A DNA stretch of 64,000 nt from Salinimonas marina (GTDB lineage: Bacteria; Pseudomonadota; Gammaproteobacteria; Enterobacterales; Alteromonadaceae). Both the position numbers and the translations under genes were made by a program. The notes under the pieces were generated by a model. The model made no database searches. It saw only the letters and a program-made list of their open reading frames with translations, and was not told where the DNA came from. Where the stretch lies: NCBI RefSeq assembly GCF_015644725.1, contig NZ_CP064795.1, forward strand, positions 3,656,501 through 3,720,500, given 5' to 3'. Of the stretch, positions 1 through 9,239 are shown one piece after another (within the stretch, counting starts at the first letter, position 1; each line of letters opens with the position of its first letter).

Positions 1-2
1 AC

Positions 3-584
3 CCCCTGGACAGCAGCGATGACGGGATCCGCACCTCATTAGGCACGATTACCGAGGACCCGCAGGTTAATAGCTTGCTGGTTGATGAAGGGTTACTGCA
101 ACGCTTTGTGGTGTCGGTAAACAATCTGGCCAACGATGAAATGGCTACCCAACAGCCACTGAAAGCCCCTGAGCAGGACTTCAGAGTGTACTCGCAAGCC
201 GGTAAGCAATGGATTGATGCCGCCAGCTACAAACGCTACACACCCTATGTACAAATGATTGAGTCGATGGAAAATGAGGCGCTGCTGGACTTGTACCAGC
301 AATACAAACCTCAGATACAACAAAAGTTTGCTGAAATTGGTAGTCCTGATAAGCCCTTCGACGAAGTGGCGATTTCAGCCATCAATCAGTTACTGGACAC
401 GCCGGAAGTACCGGTGCCGGTGGAAGTATACAGCGACTCAGTGGCGTACAAATATGCCGACCCGCAACTGGAAAATCTTAGTGAGCCACAAAAGCAATTG
501 CTACGCACCGGCCCGGATAATATGCGTCGGATAAAGGCCAAGCTTCGCGAAATCAAAGCGATGCTGGAAGACAATGGATCTTAG
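3..584 (+). CDS. DUF3014 domain-containing protein (5' truncated by window edge)
   Basis: The reading frame is open from base 3 and the true start lies upstream of the window. The product matches the DUF3014 family along its visible length: a VVSVNNLAN-type segment near the start, an ASYKRYTPYV segment, a TPEVPVPVE segment and the C-terminal LRTGPDNMRRIKAKLREI block are typical of the family. Its function is unknown. Family members usually have an N-terminal membrane anchor, which would lie outside the window. The stop overlaps the start of the following DUF1285 gene by 11 bases, so the two are probably co-translated. Confidence 0.85.
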   Translation, partial: PLDSSDDGIRTSLGTITEDPQVNSLLVDEGLLQRFVVSVNNLANDEMATQQPLKAPEQDFRVYSQAGKQWIDAASYKRYTPYVQMIESMENEALLDLYQQYKPQIQQKFAEIGSPDKPFDEVAISAINQLLDTPEVPVPVEVYSDSVAYKYADPQLENLSEPQKQLLRTGPDNMRRIKAKLREIKAMLEDNGS

Positions 585-1146
585 TCGGTTTAGCCAGCAG
601 GTAACCGAGGCGGTAGACGGCGAAGCGCGCGCCCTGCCGCCGGTGGATAAGTGGGATCCGCCATTTTGCGGTGATATGGACATGGTCATCCGGCTGGATG
701 GCTCCTGGCATTATCAAAATAGTCCGGTTGGACGCCAGTCGCTGGTAAAACTGTTTTCATCGGTACTTAAAAAAGAACAGGACCAGTATTATCTGGTAAC
801 GCCGGTGGAAAAAGTCGGCATTCAGGTGGAGGACGTCCCGTTTATTGTCACGCAGTGGGAAGCCGAAGATGATGGCATTGTGTTTACCACCAATGTAGGT
901 GAACGCTTTGCTCTTTCATCTAATCATCCGTTAGAGTTACGCATGCCACCGGCCGCGTTAAAGGCCCCCGATACCACGCCGATCCCGTATGTCTGTGTGC
1001 GCACGAATCTGTGGGCACGGCTGCACCAAAATGTTTACTACCAGCTGATTGAACAGGCACAGCGGCGTTCCCACAATGGCACCGAACAGCTTTACATTAC
1101 CAGTGAGTATGAACCGTTTATTATTGGTGAGATAGCCAGCGAGTAA
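574..1146 (+). CDS. DUF1285 domain-containing protein
   Basis: This 190-residue soluble protein matches the DUF1285 family from end to end: a KWDPPFCGDMDM segment at about 26-37, a DGSWHYQNSPVGR segment at about 42-54, and a YYLVTPVEKVGIQVEDVPF segment in the middle. The function is unknown. The ATG at 574 lies inside the end of the DUF3014 gene and is preceded by a GGAAG-like ribosome binding site, which suggests translational coupling. No signal peptide or membrane segment is visible, so a cytoplasmic location is inferred. Confidence 0.85.
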   Translation: MDLSRFSQQVTEAVDGEARALPPVDKWDPPFCGDMDMVIRLDGSWHYQNSPVGRQSLVKLFSSVLKKEQDQYYLVTPVEKVGIQVEDVPFIVTQWEAEDDGIVFTTNVGERFALSSNHPLELRMPPAALKAPDTTPIPYVCVRTNLWARLHQNVYYQLIEQAQRRSHNGTEQLYITSEYEPFIIGEIASE

Positions 1147-1234
1147 ATTCGCCTCGCACCTTCACATCTGCTTTACAACTGAGTACCGGGTACCCTACAG
1201 TAGTTTTTCCACTCAGCGTACAAAGAGCATGATA

Positions 1235-2517
1235 ATGAAGAAAAAGCTGGCGTTATTAGTAGCAGGCTGCTGTGCCAGCAGCCTGACCTTTGCCGATACC
1301 TATATTCACGCGGGTAAGGTCTTCACCGGCAACTCTGACACCTTACAATCCGAAATGACATTGATTGTGTCCGGCAACAAAATATCTGAGCTGGTGAAAG
1401 GCTATCAACAGCCCGGAGACAGCGATACCGTTATCAATCTCAAAAACAGTACCGTACTGCCGGGCCTGATGGATATGCATGTGCACTTGTCTTCCGAGCA
1501 CGGGGGCCCGCAAACCTACCTGGAACCCTATACGCTTAATGAAGCAGATTATGCGTATAAAGCCGCCAGCAATGCCAAAACGACCTTACATGCCGGGTTT
1601 ACCACCGTACGAAACCTCGGAGATGGCTACAATGAAACCGTGGCCCTGCGCAAAGCCATCGATAAAGGTTTGCTGCCCGGACCGCGCATTTTTACGGCGG
1701 CAAAATCCATTGCCACCACCGGCGGTCACGCTGATCCTAGCAATGGTATGGCCAAATCTATTCAACCGGATGTGGGGCCAGAACAGGGTGTCATCAATGG
1801 CGTAGCCCAGGCCCGGCAAGCGGTGCGTCAACGCTATAAAGACGGTGCCGATGTGATTAAAATCACCGCTACCGGGGGGTATTGAGTGTCGCCAAAAGTG
1901 GTCAGAATCCCCAGTTTATGACCGACGAGGTCAGCGCCATCGTCGACACCGCTAACGATTATGGTATGACGGTGGCGGTGCATGCTCATGGTAAAGAAGG
2001 GATGAAGCGGGCCATTAAGGCCGGGGTGACCTCCATTGAACATGGCACCTACATGGATGAAGAAGCCATCGACTTAATGAAGCAAAATAATACCTACTAC
2101 GTGCCTACCATTATGGCCGGCAAATTTGTGGCCGAAAAAGCCAAAATCGACGGCTATTTTCCAGAGCTGGTGCGACCTAAAGCTGCCGAAATCGGCCCGC
2201 TGATTCAGGACACCTTTGCCACGGCTTATGACGCCGGGGTCAATATTGCGTTTGGTACCGACAGTGGAGTATCTGCCCATGGCGATAACGCTAAGGAGTT
2301 CGGTTATATGGTTGAAGCCGGCATGCCTGCCGCGAAGGCATTACAGAGTGCCACCTCAGAAGCGGCGAAGATGCTTAACATCGATGATCGCCTGGGTAGC
2401 CTGGAGCAAGGTAAGCTGGCAGATATTATTGCCGTGAAAGGAAACCCTCTGGAGGATATTAACGTAATGAGCAAGGTAACCTTTGTTATGAAGGATGGCG
2501 AGATTGTAAAACAGTAG
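1235..2517 (+). CDS. Exported metal-dependent amidohydrolase (frameshifted at 1874-1879)
   Basis: Two frames (start to 1885, then from about 1882 to 2517) together make one amidohydrolase-superfamily protein of about 427 residues, related to Xaa-Pro dipeptidase/imidazolonepropionase-like hydrolases. A signal peptide ends near TFA (about 20). Metal and catalytic elements are HVH at 82-84, the VIKITATGG lysine strand, AVHAHG, IEHGT and AFGTDSG. The break is in a run of six G; one more G gives [11 protein letters not shown] in one frame. The ATG at 1235 was preferred to the ATG at 1229 because it is better spaced from AAAGAG. It is followed after 9 bases by the YqaA-type gene. The substrate cannot be read from the sequence. 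Confidence 0.8.
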
Positions 2518-2526
2518 AAGGGTGTA

Positions 2527-3114
2527 ATGGGAATAAGAAGTCAGCTCAGGGCAAGTACCCACAAGCTGGTAACCTCAAAAAATGTGCTACCCGGGATTAC
2601 CATAGCCTCCTTCCTTGAATCGACTATTGTTCCTATCCCTTTAGAAGCGGTGATGGTGCCGCTGATGCAAGCCCGCCGGGAAAAATTATGGCTAATCGCC
2701 CTGATGGCCACGGTGGGCTGCTTGATTGGCGCTATTATCGGTTACGGTATTGGCTTGTATTTGTTTGATTTAGTTGGCGACTGGATCATCAATACCTTCG
2801 CCACCCAGGAAAAATTCGCGCAGGTAAAACAACAAATGCAAAGTCAGGGGTTCTGGTTTGTCCTGACCCTGGGGGTGGCGCCCATTCCGTTTCAGATTGC
2901 CATGTTAGCGGCCGGCGCCACTCAGTTTTCCCTGCCCTTGTTTGTGGCGGCAACCGTGGTAGCTCGTTCATTACGCTATTTCGGGCTGGCGTTAGTGGTA
3001 TATATAGCCGGCAACAAAGCTGAGCGGCTCATTAAACGCTATAAGGGCCGAACCATCCTAGCAGTTACCATGGCAATTTTATTGCTCTGGTATCTCAGCA
3101 CATTATTAAAATAA
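2527..3114 (+). CDS. YqaA family VTT/DedA-like membrane protein
   Basis: This 195-residue integral membrane protein carries the SNARE-associated/VTT-type core seen in YqaA and DedA-like proteins. An ESTIVPIPLEAVMVPL segment at about 31-46 resembles the conserved re-entrant region, followed by a glycine-rich helix (GCLIGAIIGYGIG) and a second re-entrant-like segment with APIPFQIAMLAAGA. At least four hydrophobic segments are visible. Relatives are linked to lipid scrambling or flipping and envelope homeostasis, but the substrate here is unknown. The ATG follows GAAGGGTGTA, a good ribosome binding site, 9 bases after the amidohydrolase stop, so the two may be one transcript. Confidence 0.8.
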   Translation: MGIRSQLRASTHKLVTSKNVLPGITIASFLESTIVPIPLEAVMVPLMQARREKLWLIALMATVGCLIGAIIGYGIGLYLFDLVGDWIINTFATQEKFAQVKQQMQSQGFWFVLTLGVAPIPFQIAMLAAGATQFSLPLFVAATVVARSLRYFGLALVVYIAGNKAERLIKRYKGRTILAVTMAILLLWYLSTLLK

Positions 3115-3189
3115 ACGCATAATGCGTTATCCCAATTCACTCATACAAAGACACAATCACGTGCACTACTATGATGCCAGGAGGTGTCG

Positions 3190-3651
3190 ATGATTATTAA
3201 AGCCTTTTTAGACCCCAAACAAAAGCAGTGGTTACAACAACACCCTGAGGAAGCCCGTACCCAGCGCACCGAACTGCATCAGCAGGCTCAGTACTTTCAG
3301 CAGCAGGTTAATCAGGCTGAGGCCTTGGAATACGCGGGTCGCGCCCTGGAAAGCGCTCACGCAGCCATTCTGGCACTGCAAAACCCGAATACTACCTCAG
3401 AGACCATTGCCGATGATTTTATTGCCTATGGGGCACTGACGGTATACCTGGCCGCCCGCTATCAGGATATTGAAGAAAACGCCGCGGCCCAGCAGGTTTA
3501 CCAGGACAGCCAGCAACAACTGATGGCGCTGACCCCCTTATTTGCCAGTGAACCCGACATGGCGACACTCATTCAGTCTATTGTGCAGGGCTTAAGCCCG
3601 GCGGCTGACCCGGGCACCCAGTCACCCACTAACCCGGATCAGTTTCATTAG
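3190..3651 (+). CDS. Hypothetical glutamine/alanine-rich cytoplasmic protein
   Basis: I do not recognise this 153-residue protein. It is rich in Gln, Ala and Glu, predicted largely helical, with no signal peptide or membrane segment; the last 20 residues are rich in Pro, Thr and Asn. The ATG at 3190 was chosen over the in-frame GTG at 3184 because AGGAGG lies about 5 bases upstream of the ATG. It stands alone between the YqaA-type gene and the DUF1206 gene, all on the plus strand. Confidence 0.65.
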   Translation: MIIKAFLDPKQKQWLQQHPEEARTQRTELHQQAQYFQQQVNQAEALEYAGRALESAHAAILALQNPNTTSETIADDFIAYGALTVYLAARYQDIEENAAAQQVYQDSQQQLMALTPLFASEPDMATLIQSIVQGLSPAADPGTQSPTNPDQFH

Positions 3652-3777
3652 TAAGGCGGGAAACCCTGCGCAGTCGTCATGCTATATGCAAAATCATAAA
3701 TATTAAGACGCTAAGTTAATCATTGTGCATGGTTTTACGTATACAGGATTATGTTAATAAACTGAATTGAGAATACT

Positions 3778-4569
3778 GTGACACAGAGTCTACGTACTGC
3801 CCTTGTATTTGGTGGTTATGCAGCCAAAACCGTAGTGTATTGTTTGCTGGGTTTGTTAGTGATTGGAACCGCCATCGGCAGCTTTCGACAAGACACTCCC
3901 TCGCAAAAATCAGTTTTTATTAAACTGGTGGAACAACCTTTTGGTCAGGTTATTTTAGGTATCGTGATCATTGGTATGGGCTGTTATGTTTTATGGCGTC
4001 TTACCCAGGCCTTTTTCAATACCGATGATTTAGGCACCAGTGCCAAAGACATCGTGATGCGTATTTTTTATGTTGTGTCCGCCATTATTTATGGCTTTGG
4101 TACATACCTGGCCATTAAGGTCTTTACAGGGGCACGCAGCGAGGGGGGCGGACAGAGCAACAGCGAACAAATGTCGTCAACATTAATGCAGGAAACTTGG
4201 GGGCTGTGGGCAATCGGGCTGGTCGGGGGACTAATAATCGCGTTTTCGTTTATTCAGTTTAAACACGCCGTTAAAGCCGATTTTATGGATAAGTTTGATT
4301 TGCATAAAATGTCTGCCAAGGCACGTTCGGCGGCGAACAAAGTGGGCCGCTTTGGGTTTTTCGCCAGAGGGATTATATACATTATGGTGGGCAGCTTTTT
4401 TGTGCATGCGGCACTTACCGCCAACCCGCAACAGGCAGGTGGCCTGCAAGAGGCGCTGGGGACCATCATGCAACAAAGCTATGGACAGTTCGCGTTGATG
4501 TTTGTGGGCGCCGGCTTGTTTACCTTTGGCTTATTTTGCGCTCTGGAAAGTCGTTACCATAAAACCTGA
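3778..4569 (+). CDS. DUF1206 domain-containing membrane protein
   Basis: This 263-residue membrane protein shows the repeated DUF1206 unit, a Gly-Tyr/Phe-Ala-(Lys/Arg)-(Thr/Gly)-(Val/Ile)-(Val/Ile)-Tyr motif at the start of paired helices. One copy is GGYAAKTVVY near residue 12 and another is GFFARGIIY near residue 192. Six hydrophobic segments are apparent. The function of the family is unknown. The start is a GTG at 3778; no in-frame ATG lies nearby. The gene converges on the rph-pyrE-tusA operon. Confidence 0.8.
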   Translation: MTQSLRTALVFGGYAAKTVVYCLLGLLVIGTAIGSFRQDTPSQKSVFIKLVEQPFGQVILGIVIIGMGCYVLWRLTQAFFNTDDLGTSAKDIVMRIFYVVSAIIYGFGTYLAIKVFTGARSEGGGQSNSEQMSSTLMQETWGLWAIGLVGGLIIAFSFIQFKHAVKADFMDKFDLHKMSAKARSAANKVGRFGFFARGIIYIMVGSFFVHAALTANPQQAGGLQEALGTIMQQSYGQFALMFVGAGLFTFGLFCALESRYHKT

Positions 4570-4576
4570 GCCCATA

Positions 4577-4621
4577 TAAAAAAGCCCCCGCGGATTGGCT
4601 TGTCAATTCACGGGGGCTGCG
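4577..4621 (-). terminator. Rho-independent terminator of rph-pyrE-tusA
   Basis: AGCCCCCG and CGGGGGCT form an 8-bp GC stem with a loop of about 20 bases. Read on the minus strand the stem is followed by a run of six T, placing it just after the tusA stop. The plus-strand DUF1206 transcript could also be stopped by the stem, but lacks a U tract there. Confidence 0.75.
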
Positions 4622-4632
4622 TTAGCAGTTTG

Positions 4633-4893
4633 TTACTCCAGACCTTTTTTAATCAGGTACTGATAGGGCAACATTTCTGTTTGCTGGGCCACCAGCGTAT
4701 GCTGCATAAACCGACAAAAGCTTGGAATATCCCGGGCTGTGGATGGATCATCGGCGGTGATGTACAAGGTTTCACCCTCGGCCAGTTTTCTGACTTTCAG
4801 ACGAATCATCATCACCGGCTCCGGGCAACGCAGTCCCATCGCATCAAGTTCGTGATCGGCGTCTTCGAAATCGGTGACATCAGCCACAGTCAT
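4633..4893 (-). CDS. tusA: Sulfurtransferase TusA
   Basis: This 86-residue protein has the TusA/SirA-like fold signature: [16 protein letters not shown] at about 16-31 with the CPxP active-site cysteine that carries persulfide sulfur. TusA relays sulfur from IscS towards thiolation of tRNA wobble uridine and other acceptors in the cytoplasm. Length fits the family (about 80 residues). The ATG overlaps the pyrE stop (ATGA), so it is translationally coupled to pyrE as the third gene of an rph-pyrE-tusA operon. A related YedF-like assignment is possible but the size and motif favour TusA. Confidence 0.85.
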   Translation of the reverse strand: MTVADVTDFEDADHELDAMGLRCPEPVMMIRLKVRKLAEGETLYITADDPSTARDIPSFCRFMQHTLVAQQTEMLPYQYLIKKGLE

Positions 4894-5531
4894 ATCCCAT
4901 ACTGTTCACGGTAGGCATTAATGGTCTCGATATGGTGCTGCTGATCGCCTTGCTCTTGCAGGTAAGCCACCACATCTGCCAGCGTCACAATCGCCACCAC
5001 CTGAGTATTGAAGTCGCGCTCTACTTCCTGAATCGCAGAAAGCTCGCCCTGACCTTTTTCCTGGCGATCCAGCGCAATCAGAACCCCGGCCAGCACCGCC
5101 TGGTTTTGCTCTATCAGCTGCATCGACTCACGAATGGCAGTGCCGGCGGTGATCACATCATCCACCAGCATGACGTTTCCGGCCAGCGGGCTGCCGACCA
5201 GGTTGCCGCCTTCTCCATGGGTCTTGGCTTCTTTACGATTGAAACAATAAGGCACATCCAGATTGTGTTCATCGGCCAGCGCCACTGCGGTGGTGGTGGC
5301 AATAGGAATGCCTTTGTAAGCCGGTCCAAAAAGAGTATCGAATTTGACGCCCGCTTCGGTCAACGCGGTAGCATAAAAACGTCCCAGACGGGCCAGGTCG
5401 CCGCCACGGTTAAACAGGCCGGCATTAAAAAAATACGGGCTGGTACGTCCTGATTTGAGCGTAAATTCGCCAAACTTCAGTACCCCGCGATTAATCGCAA
5501 ACTCAATAAATTCTCGTTGAAAAGACTTCAC
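4890..5531 (-). CDS. pyrE: Orotate phosphoribosyltransferase
   Basis: PyrE makes orotidine 5'-phosphate from orotate and PRPP, the fifth step of pyrimidine synthesis. The 213-residue product has the usual family length, a [16 protein letters not shown] substrate segment near residue 22, the flexible loop [12 protein letters not shown] at about 98-109, and the PRPP-binding motif [13 protein letters not shown] at about 119-131. It starts 9 bases after the rph stop. That gap leaves no room for the intercistronic attenuator described for Escherichia coli rph-pyrE. Confidence 0.95.
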   Translation of the reverse strand: MKSFQREFIEFAINRGVLKFGEFTLKSGRTSPYFFNAGLFNRGGDLARLGRFYATALTEAGVKFDTLFGPAYKGIPIATTTAVALADEHNLDVPYCFNRKEAKTHGEGGNLVGSPLAGNVMLVDDVITAGTAIRESMQLIEQNQAVLAGVLIALDRQEKGQGELSAIQEVERDFNTQVVAIVTLADVVAYLQEQGDQQHHIETINAYREQYGI

Positions 5532-5540
5532 CTGCGCTCC

Positions 5541-6254
5541 TTAGGCCAGCGCCGCTTTCTGGATATCAAACAGTTCACGCAGACCGTGTTTGGCCAGCTC
5601 CAGCATCTCGCTCATTTCTTCAAATGAAAATGCCTCACCTTCGGCGGTGCCTTGAACTTCAATCAGTTTACCGGTTTCGGTCATCACCACATTCATATCG
5701 GTTTCGGCTTTGGAGTCTTCGACATATTCTAAGTCAGACACCGGCTGACCATCGCAGATGCCTACCGACAATGCGGCAATCATATGCTTAAGCGGGTTGG
5801 TTTTGATGATGCCTTTGCTACGCATAAAGGTCAGTGCATCAACCATCGCGACACAGGCTCCGGTAATAGAAGCGGTGCGGGTGCCACCATCGGCCTGAAT
5901 CACATCACAGTCCAGGGTCAGGGTATTTTCACCCAGTAACTTCAGATCAACCGCAGCACGCAGGGAGCGCGCGATCAGCCGCTGAATTTCTAAGGTACGG
6001 CCACCCTGTTTGCCGCGGGCCGCCTCACGCTGACTGCGAGTGTGAGTAGAGCGGGGCAGCATGCTGTATTCCGCGGTTATCCAGCCTTTACCCTGGCCTT
6101 TCATAAAGCGCGGTACGCCTTCTTCCACGGTTGCGTTACACAGCACTTTGGTGTTCCCAAACTCAATCAGAACCGACCCTTCAGCATGACAGGTATAGTT
6201 GCGGGTGATGGTAACCGGGCGAATTTGACTGGCAGTTCTGCCACTTGGACGCAT
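5541..6254 (-). CDS. rph: Ribonuclease PH
   Basis: RNase PH is a phosphate-dependent 3'-5' exoribonuclease that trims tRNA 3' ends. The 237-residue product is full length: N-terminal [14 protein letters not shown], the [23 protein letters not shown] block with R-S-T-H-T-R near residue 69, and the [21 protein letters not shown] block at about 116-136. It leads the rph-pyrE-tusA operon on the minus strand and is divergent from yicC, the arrangement also found in E. coli. A TATACT element on the minus strand at 6317-6322 could be its -10 box. Confidence 0.95.
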   Translation of the reverse strand: MRPSGRTASQIRPVTITRNYTCHAEGSVLIEFGNTKVLCNATVEEGVPRFMKGQGKGWITAEYSMLPRSTHTRSQREAARGKQGGRTLEIQRLIARSLRAAVDLKLLGENTLTLDCDVIQADGGTRTASITGACVAMVDALTFMRSKGIIKTNPLKHMIAALSVGICDGQPVSDLEYVEDSKAETDMNVVMTETGKLIEVQGTAEGEAFSFEEMSEMLELAKHGLRELFDIQKAALA

Positions 6255-6445
6255 AGTGTTCTCCTAGCAAGGCGGCGTAAGCACGCGGGCTAAATAAAGA
6301 TGATAATTGAGACGAAAGTATAACGTATTTGGGCAATGAAAATGAATGAAAGAAAGGGCAATTGCATAAGTGCTAGGCACAAAAGCATCGATTGGCGTAT
6401 GATCAGGGTTCAATACCAAGGCGGCAAACCGAAACGGATGAATTT

Positions 6446-7309
6446 ATGATCTACAGCATGACAGCGTTCGCACGTAGCGAAACAAAGCAGGAATGGGGCA
6501 CAGCGGTTTGGGAAATCCGCTCTGTGAATCAACGTTTTCTGGAAAACTATTTTCGTCTGCCGGAGCAGTTTCGTTCGTTAGAACCCATGCTGCGCGAGCG
6601 TTTCAGGAAAAAGCTGCAACGCGGCAAGATAGAATGCGCCCTGCGTTTTTCTGCCAGCGATGCGGCCACCGGCAAGCTGACCCTTAACGAAGAGCTGGCT
6701 AAGCAGGTCATGCAAGCTGCTGACTGGGTGCAGTCCCATGGCCAGTCCACCGGCGTAAATCCATTAGATGTATTACGCTGGCCCGGGGTCATCGCCGCTG
6801 AAGAAACCAGCATGGACACGATCACGCAAGAGGTAATGGCCGCCTTTGATACCGCGTTGGCTCAATTTATTGAAGCCCGGGCCGCCGAAGGTAACACTTT
6901 GAAAACGCTACTGGAACAACGTCTTGATGCCATTGAAACCGAAGTGAAAACGGTGGCAGCAAAAATGCCGGAAATTATGCAGTGGCAGCGGGATCGGGTA
7001 CAAACCCGCTTTGAAGAAGCTCAGGTAGAACTGGATGCCGGTCGTTTCGAGCAGGAAATGATTATGCTGGCGCAAAAGGTAGATGTGGCCGAGGAGCTGG
7101 ACCGCCTGAATTCCCATGTCAGCGAAACCCGCAATATCCTTAACAAAGGCGGAGCCTGTGGCCGCCGTCTGGATTTTATGATGCAAGAGTTTAACCGCGA
7201 ATCCAATACGCTGGGCTCTAAATCCATCAGCACCGAGATAACCCAGTCTGCGGTGGAACTTAAAGTCCTGATAGAGCAGATGCGCGAGCAGATCCAGAAT
7301 ATTGAATAA
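6446..7309 (+). CDS. yicC: YicC/YloC family endoribonuclease
   Basis: The product from the ATG at 6446 is 287 residues, the same as E. coli YicC, and begins MIYSMTAFAR, the family's standard N-terminus. The conserved IRSVNQRFLE segment follows at about 25-34, and the C-terminal GKRLDFMMQEFNRE-type block (here GRRLDFMMQEFNRE) and SNTLGSKS motif are intact. Family members are endoribonucleases linked to RNA turnover. An upstream in-frame extension to 6392 is rejected because the family starts at this ATG. It is divergent from rph and ends in a terminator. Confidence 0.93.
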   Translation: MIYSMTAFARSETKQEWGTAVWEIRSVNQRFLENYFRLPEQFRSLEPMLRERFRKKLQRGKIECALRFSASDAATGKLTLNEELAKQVMQAADWVQSHGQSTGVNPLDVLRWPGVIAAEETSMDTITQEVMAAFDTALAQFIEARAAEGNTLKTLLEQRLDAIETEVKTVAAKMPEIMQWQRDRVQTRFEEAQVELDAGRFEQEMIMLAQKVDVAEELDRLNSHVSETRNILNKGGACGRRLDFMMQEFNRESNTLGSKSISTEITQSAVELKVLIEQMREQIQNIE

Positions 7310-7333
7310 AACCGCTGATTCCTTCGGTTGGTA

Positions 7334-7358
7334 AGCCTCGCCTACGCGGGGCTTTTTT
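7334..7358 (+). terminator. Rho-independent terminator after yicC
   Basis: AGCCTCGC and GCGGGGCT pair as an 8-bp stem around a CTAC loop and are followed by TTTTTT. It lies 24 bases after the yicC stop. Confidence 0.85.
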
Positions 7359-7455
7359 ATGCCTTATGACGATTTGTTTTAAACAGGCGCATTTCCTTCC
7401 CCGATAAATTGGCTTACCGTGAGAGCCAATACCTTTTTACACAGCATCTATTACT

Positions 7456-8352
7456 ATGCAAGACATCACTATTCTGGATGGCGGCATGGGCCGCGAACTA
7501 AAACGCACCGGGGCACCCTTTGATCATCCCTACTGGAGCGCTCAGGCGCTGTGGGAAGCACCAGAGGCTGTGTATCAGGCCCATTGTCGCTTTATTGAAG
7601 CCGGGGCGCAGGTTATCACCGTCAATAGTTATGCGTGCGTGCCGTTTCATCTGGGTGAAACGCGGTACCAACAGCAGGGCCCGGCGCTGGCCGCGAAAGC
7701 GGCTGAAATTGCCCGCGAGGCCGTGAACCAATACCCCGATAAGCAGGTGCAGGTGGCCGGCAGCTTACCGCCGCCGATGGGCAGCTATCGCCCCGACTTG
7801 TTTGAAGCCACCGCCGCGCTTGAGATTTACCAGGAGCTGCTGCTGGCGCAGGCGCCTTTTTGTGACCTTTTCATCGTCGAAACGCTGGCCAGTCTGGAAG
7901 AGTTGCGAGTGGTTCAGCTAGCCGCGCAACAAACGTCTAAACCATTGTATTATGCTTTTTCATTGCAGGATGAGCCAGCCCAGGGAGCGCTGCTAAGGTC
8001 GGGACAATCTGTGGCTTCCGCCGTGGCCTTAGTATGTTCTGCACCCTTGCCCGCAGGCATCGCCTTTAACTGTTCGGTGCCCGAGGTGATGGCGCAGGCG
8101 CTCACCGAAACCCAGCAGCTTCTGCAACAGCAATCGTGTGCTTTGACGGTGGGCGTCTATGCCAACAACTTTGTGCCCATTCCTACCGACTACTCTGCCA
8201 ATTCTGAGTCTCAGCCCATGCGTGAGCTCTCTCCTGAGGATTACCTGCAGTACGTCAGGCAGTGGGCAGAACTTGGCGCCACACTGATTGGCGGGTGTTG
8301 TGGGATAGGCCCTGAGCATATTCGTGCTCTGGCCCAAGGGAAGCACAGCTAA
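7456..8352 (+). CDS. mmuM: Homocysteine S-methyltransferase family protein (MmuM-like)
   Basis: This 298-residue barrel protein has the features of cobalamin-independent homocysteine methyltransferases that use S-methylmethionine or S-adenosylmethionine as donor: LDGGMGRELKRTG near the start, an ITVNSYACVPFHL segment, and three zinc cysteines in FNCSVP (near residue 204) and GGCCGIGPEHI near the C-terminus. It is likely cytoplasmic and works in methionine salvage. It is a single gene between terminator and regulatory dyad. The donor specificity cannot be told from sequence, so the symbol is a best guess. Confidence 0.82.
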   Translation: MQDITILDGGMGRELKRTGAPFDHPYWSAQALWEAPEAVYQAHCRFIEAGAQVITVNSYACVPFHLGETRYQQQGPALAAKAAEIAREAVNQYPDKQVQVAGSLPPPMGSYRPDLFEATAALEIYQELLLAQAPFCDLFIVETLASLEELRVVQLAAQQTSKPLYYAFSLQDEPAQGALLRSGQSVASAVALVCSAPLPAGIAFNCSVPEVMAQALTETQQLLQQQSCALTVGVYANNFVPIPTDYSANSESQPMRELSPEDYLQYVRQWAELGATLIGGCCGIGPEHIRALAQGKHS

Positions 8353-8434
8353 GTCAGAAAAATTATTCAGCTAAGCATGTGCAAACGCCAGTCAGACCAG
8401 GCCTAGGCTGGCCACACGCTGACAATCATAAAAC

Positions 8435-8467
8435 AAAATTATCAATATGATAGTAATTGATAATTTT
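8435..8467. promoter_or_regulatory. Perfect 12-bp inverted repeat, probable operator (Fur-like)
   Basis: AAAATTATCAAT and ATTGATAATTTT are exact inverted copies separated by 9 bases. The internal part TGATAGTAATTGATA resembles a 7-1-7 Fur box at most positions. It lies about 115 bases upstream of the exported VOC protein gene. The binding protein is inferred; a weak terminator for mmuM is less likely because the arms are AT-rich. Confidence 0.5.
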
Positions 8468-8582
8468 TAGTTTCCTCAGGCGTGCCGTAGTATTTGCAGC
8501 ACGTTGTGGCCGGGGTGGCTGTTACCCAGCATACCCGCGGCGTTCAGCTACTGATATTAATGCAGAAAAGAGTGAGGAAACG

Positions 8583-9179
8583 ATGAAGAATCTATTAGCA
8601 AAAGTAGTGTTCTCGATGGCTTTGGTATTGCCATTGTCGGCAATGGCGGAAACCCAAAAAGTACCGAATACGGAGACTCAGCAAGCCTATCCCAGAGCTT
8701 TTTCACATATTGGTATTTCGGTTCCGGATTTAGAAAAAGCGGTGGAATTCTATAGTGAAGTGCTGGGCTGGTACACCATTATGACGCCCACCAAAGTGGT
8801 AGAAGATGACAGCGCTATTGGCCAGATGTCTACGGATGTTTTTGGCAAAGGCTGGGGCAGCTATCGTATTGCCCATATGTCTACCAGCGACAAAGTCGGC
8901 ATTGAACTGTTCGAGTTTAAAAACCAGAAAAATCCCGACAATAACTTTAAATACTGGGAAACCGGGGTTTTTCACTTCGCCGTGCAGGATCCTAATCTGG
9001 AAGAACTGGCACAGAAAATTGTGGATGCTGGCGGCAAACGTCGAATGGACAAGCCACGCTTTTACTATCCCGGCGACAAGCCGTATCGGATGATTTATAT
9101 GGAAGACCCGTTTGGCAATATCATCGAAATTTATAGCCACAGCTATGAATTACATTATGCCAATGGTGCTTATCAGTAA
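8583..9179 (+). CDS. Exported VOC (glyoxalase-fold) family protein
   Basis: The 198-residue product begins with a clear signal peptide (MKNLLAKVVF...LPLSAMAE, cleavage near residue 22), so it is periplasmic. The mature part is a two-module VOC fold: HIGISVPDLEKAVEFY starts the first module and HFAVQDPNLEELAQKI the second, ending with the metal-ligand-type segment EDPFGNIIEIY. Members include glyoxalases, dioxygenases and resistance proteins; which applies here is unknown. The ATG at 8583 follows GTGAGGAAACG. The upstream in-frame extension is rejected because the signal peptide begins here. Confidence 0.85.
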   Translation: MKNLLAKVVFSMALVLPLSAMAETQKVPNTETQQAYPRAFSHIGISVPDLEKAVEFYSEVLGWYTIMTPTKVVEDDSAIGQMSTDVFGKGWGSYRIAHMSTSDKVGIELFEFKNQKNPDNNFKYWETGVFHFAVQDPNLEELAQKIVDAGGKRRMDKPRFYYPGDKPYRMIYMEDPFGNIIEIYSHSYELHYANGAYQ

Positions 9180-9239
9180 AACCTAGCGATAACATGGTCT
9201 TTGGGGCAGTGTTTTTCAAAGACCATGCGCATTGGGTTA

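Noticed and set aside
1882..2517. Separate short amidohydrolase gene starting at TTG 1882
   Set aside because: It lacks the HVH metal site and joins perfectly to the upstream frame after adding one G.
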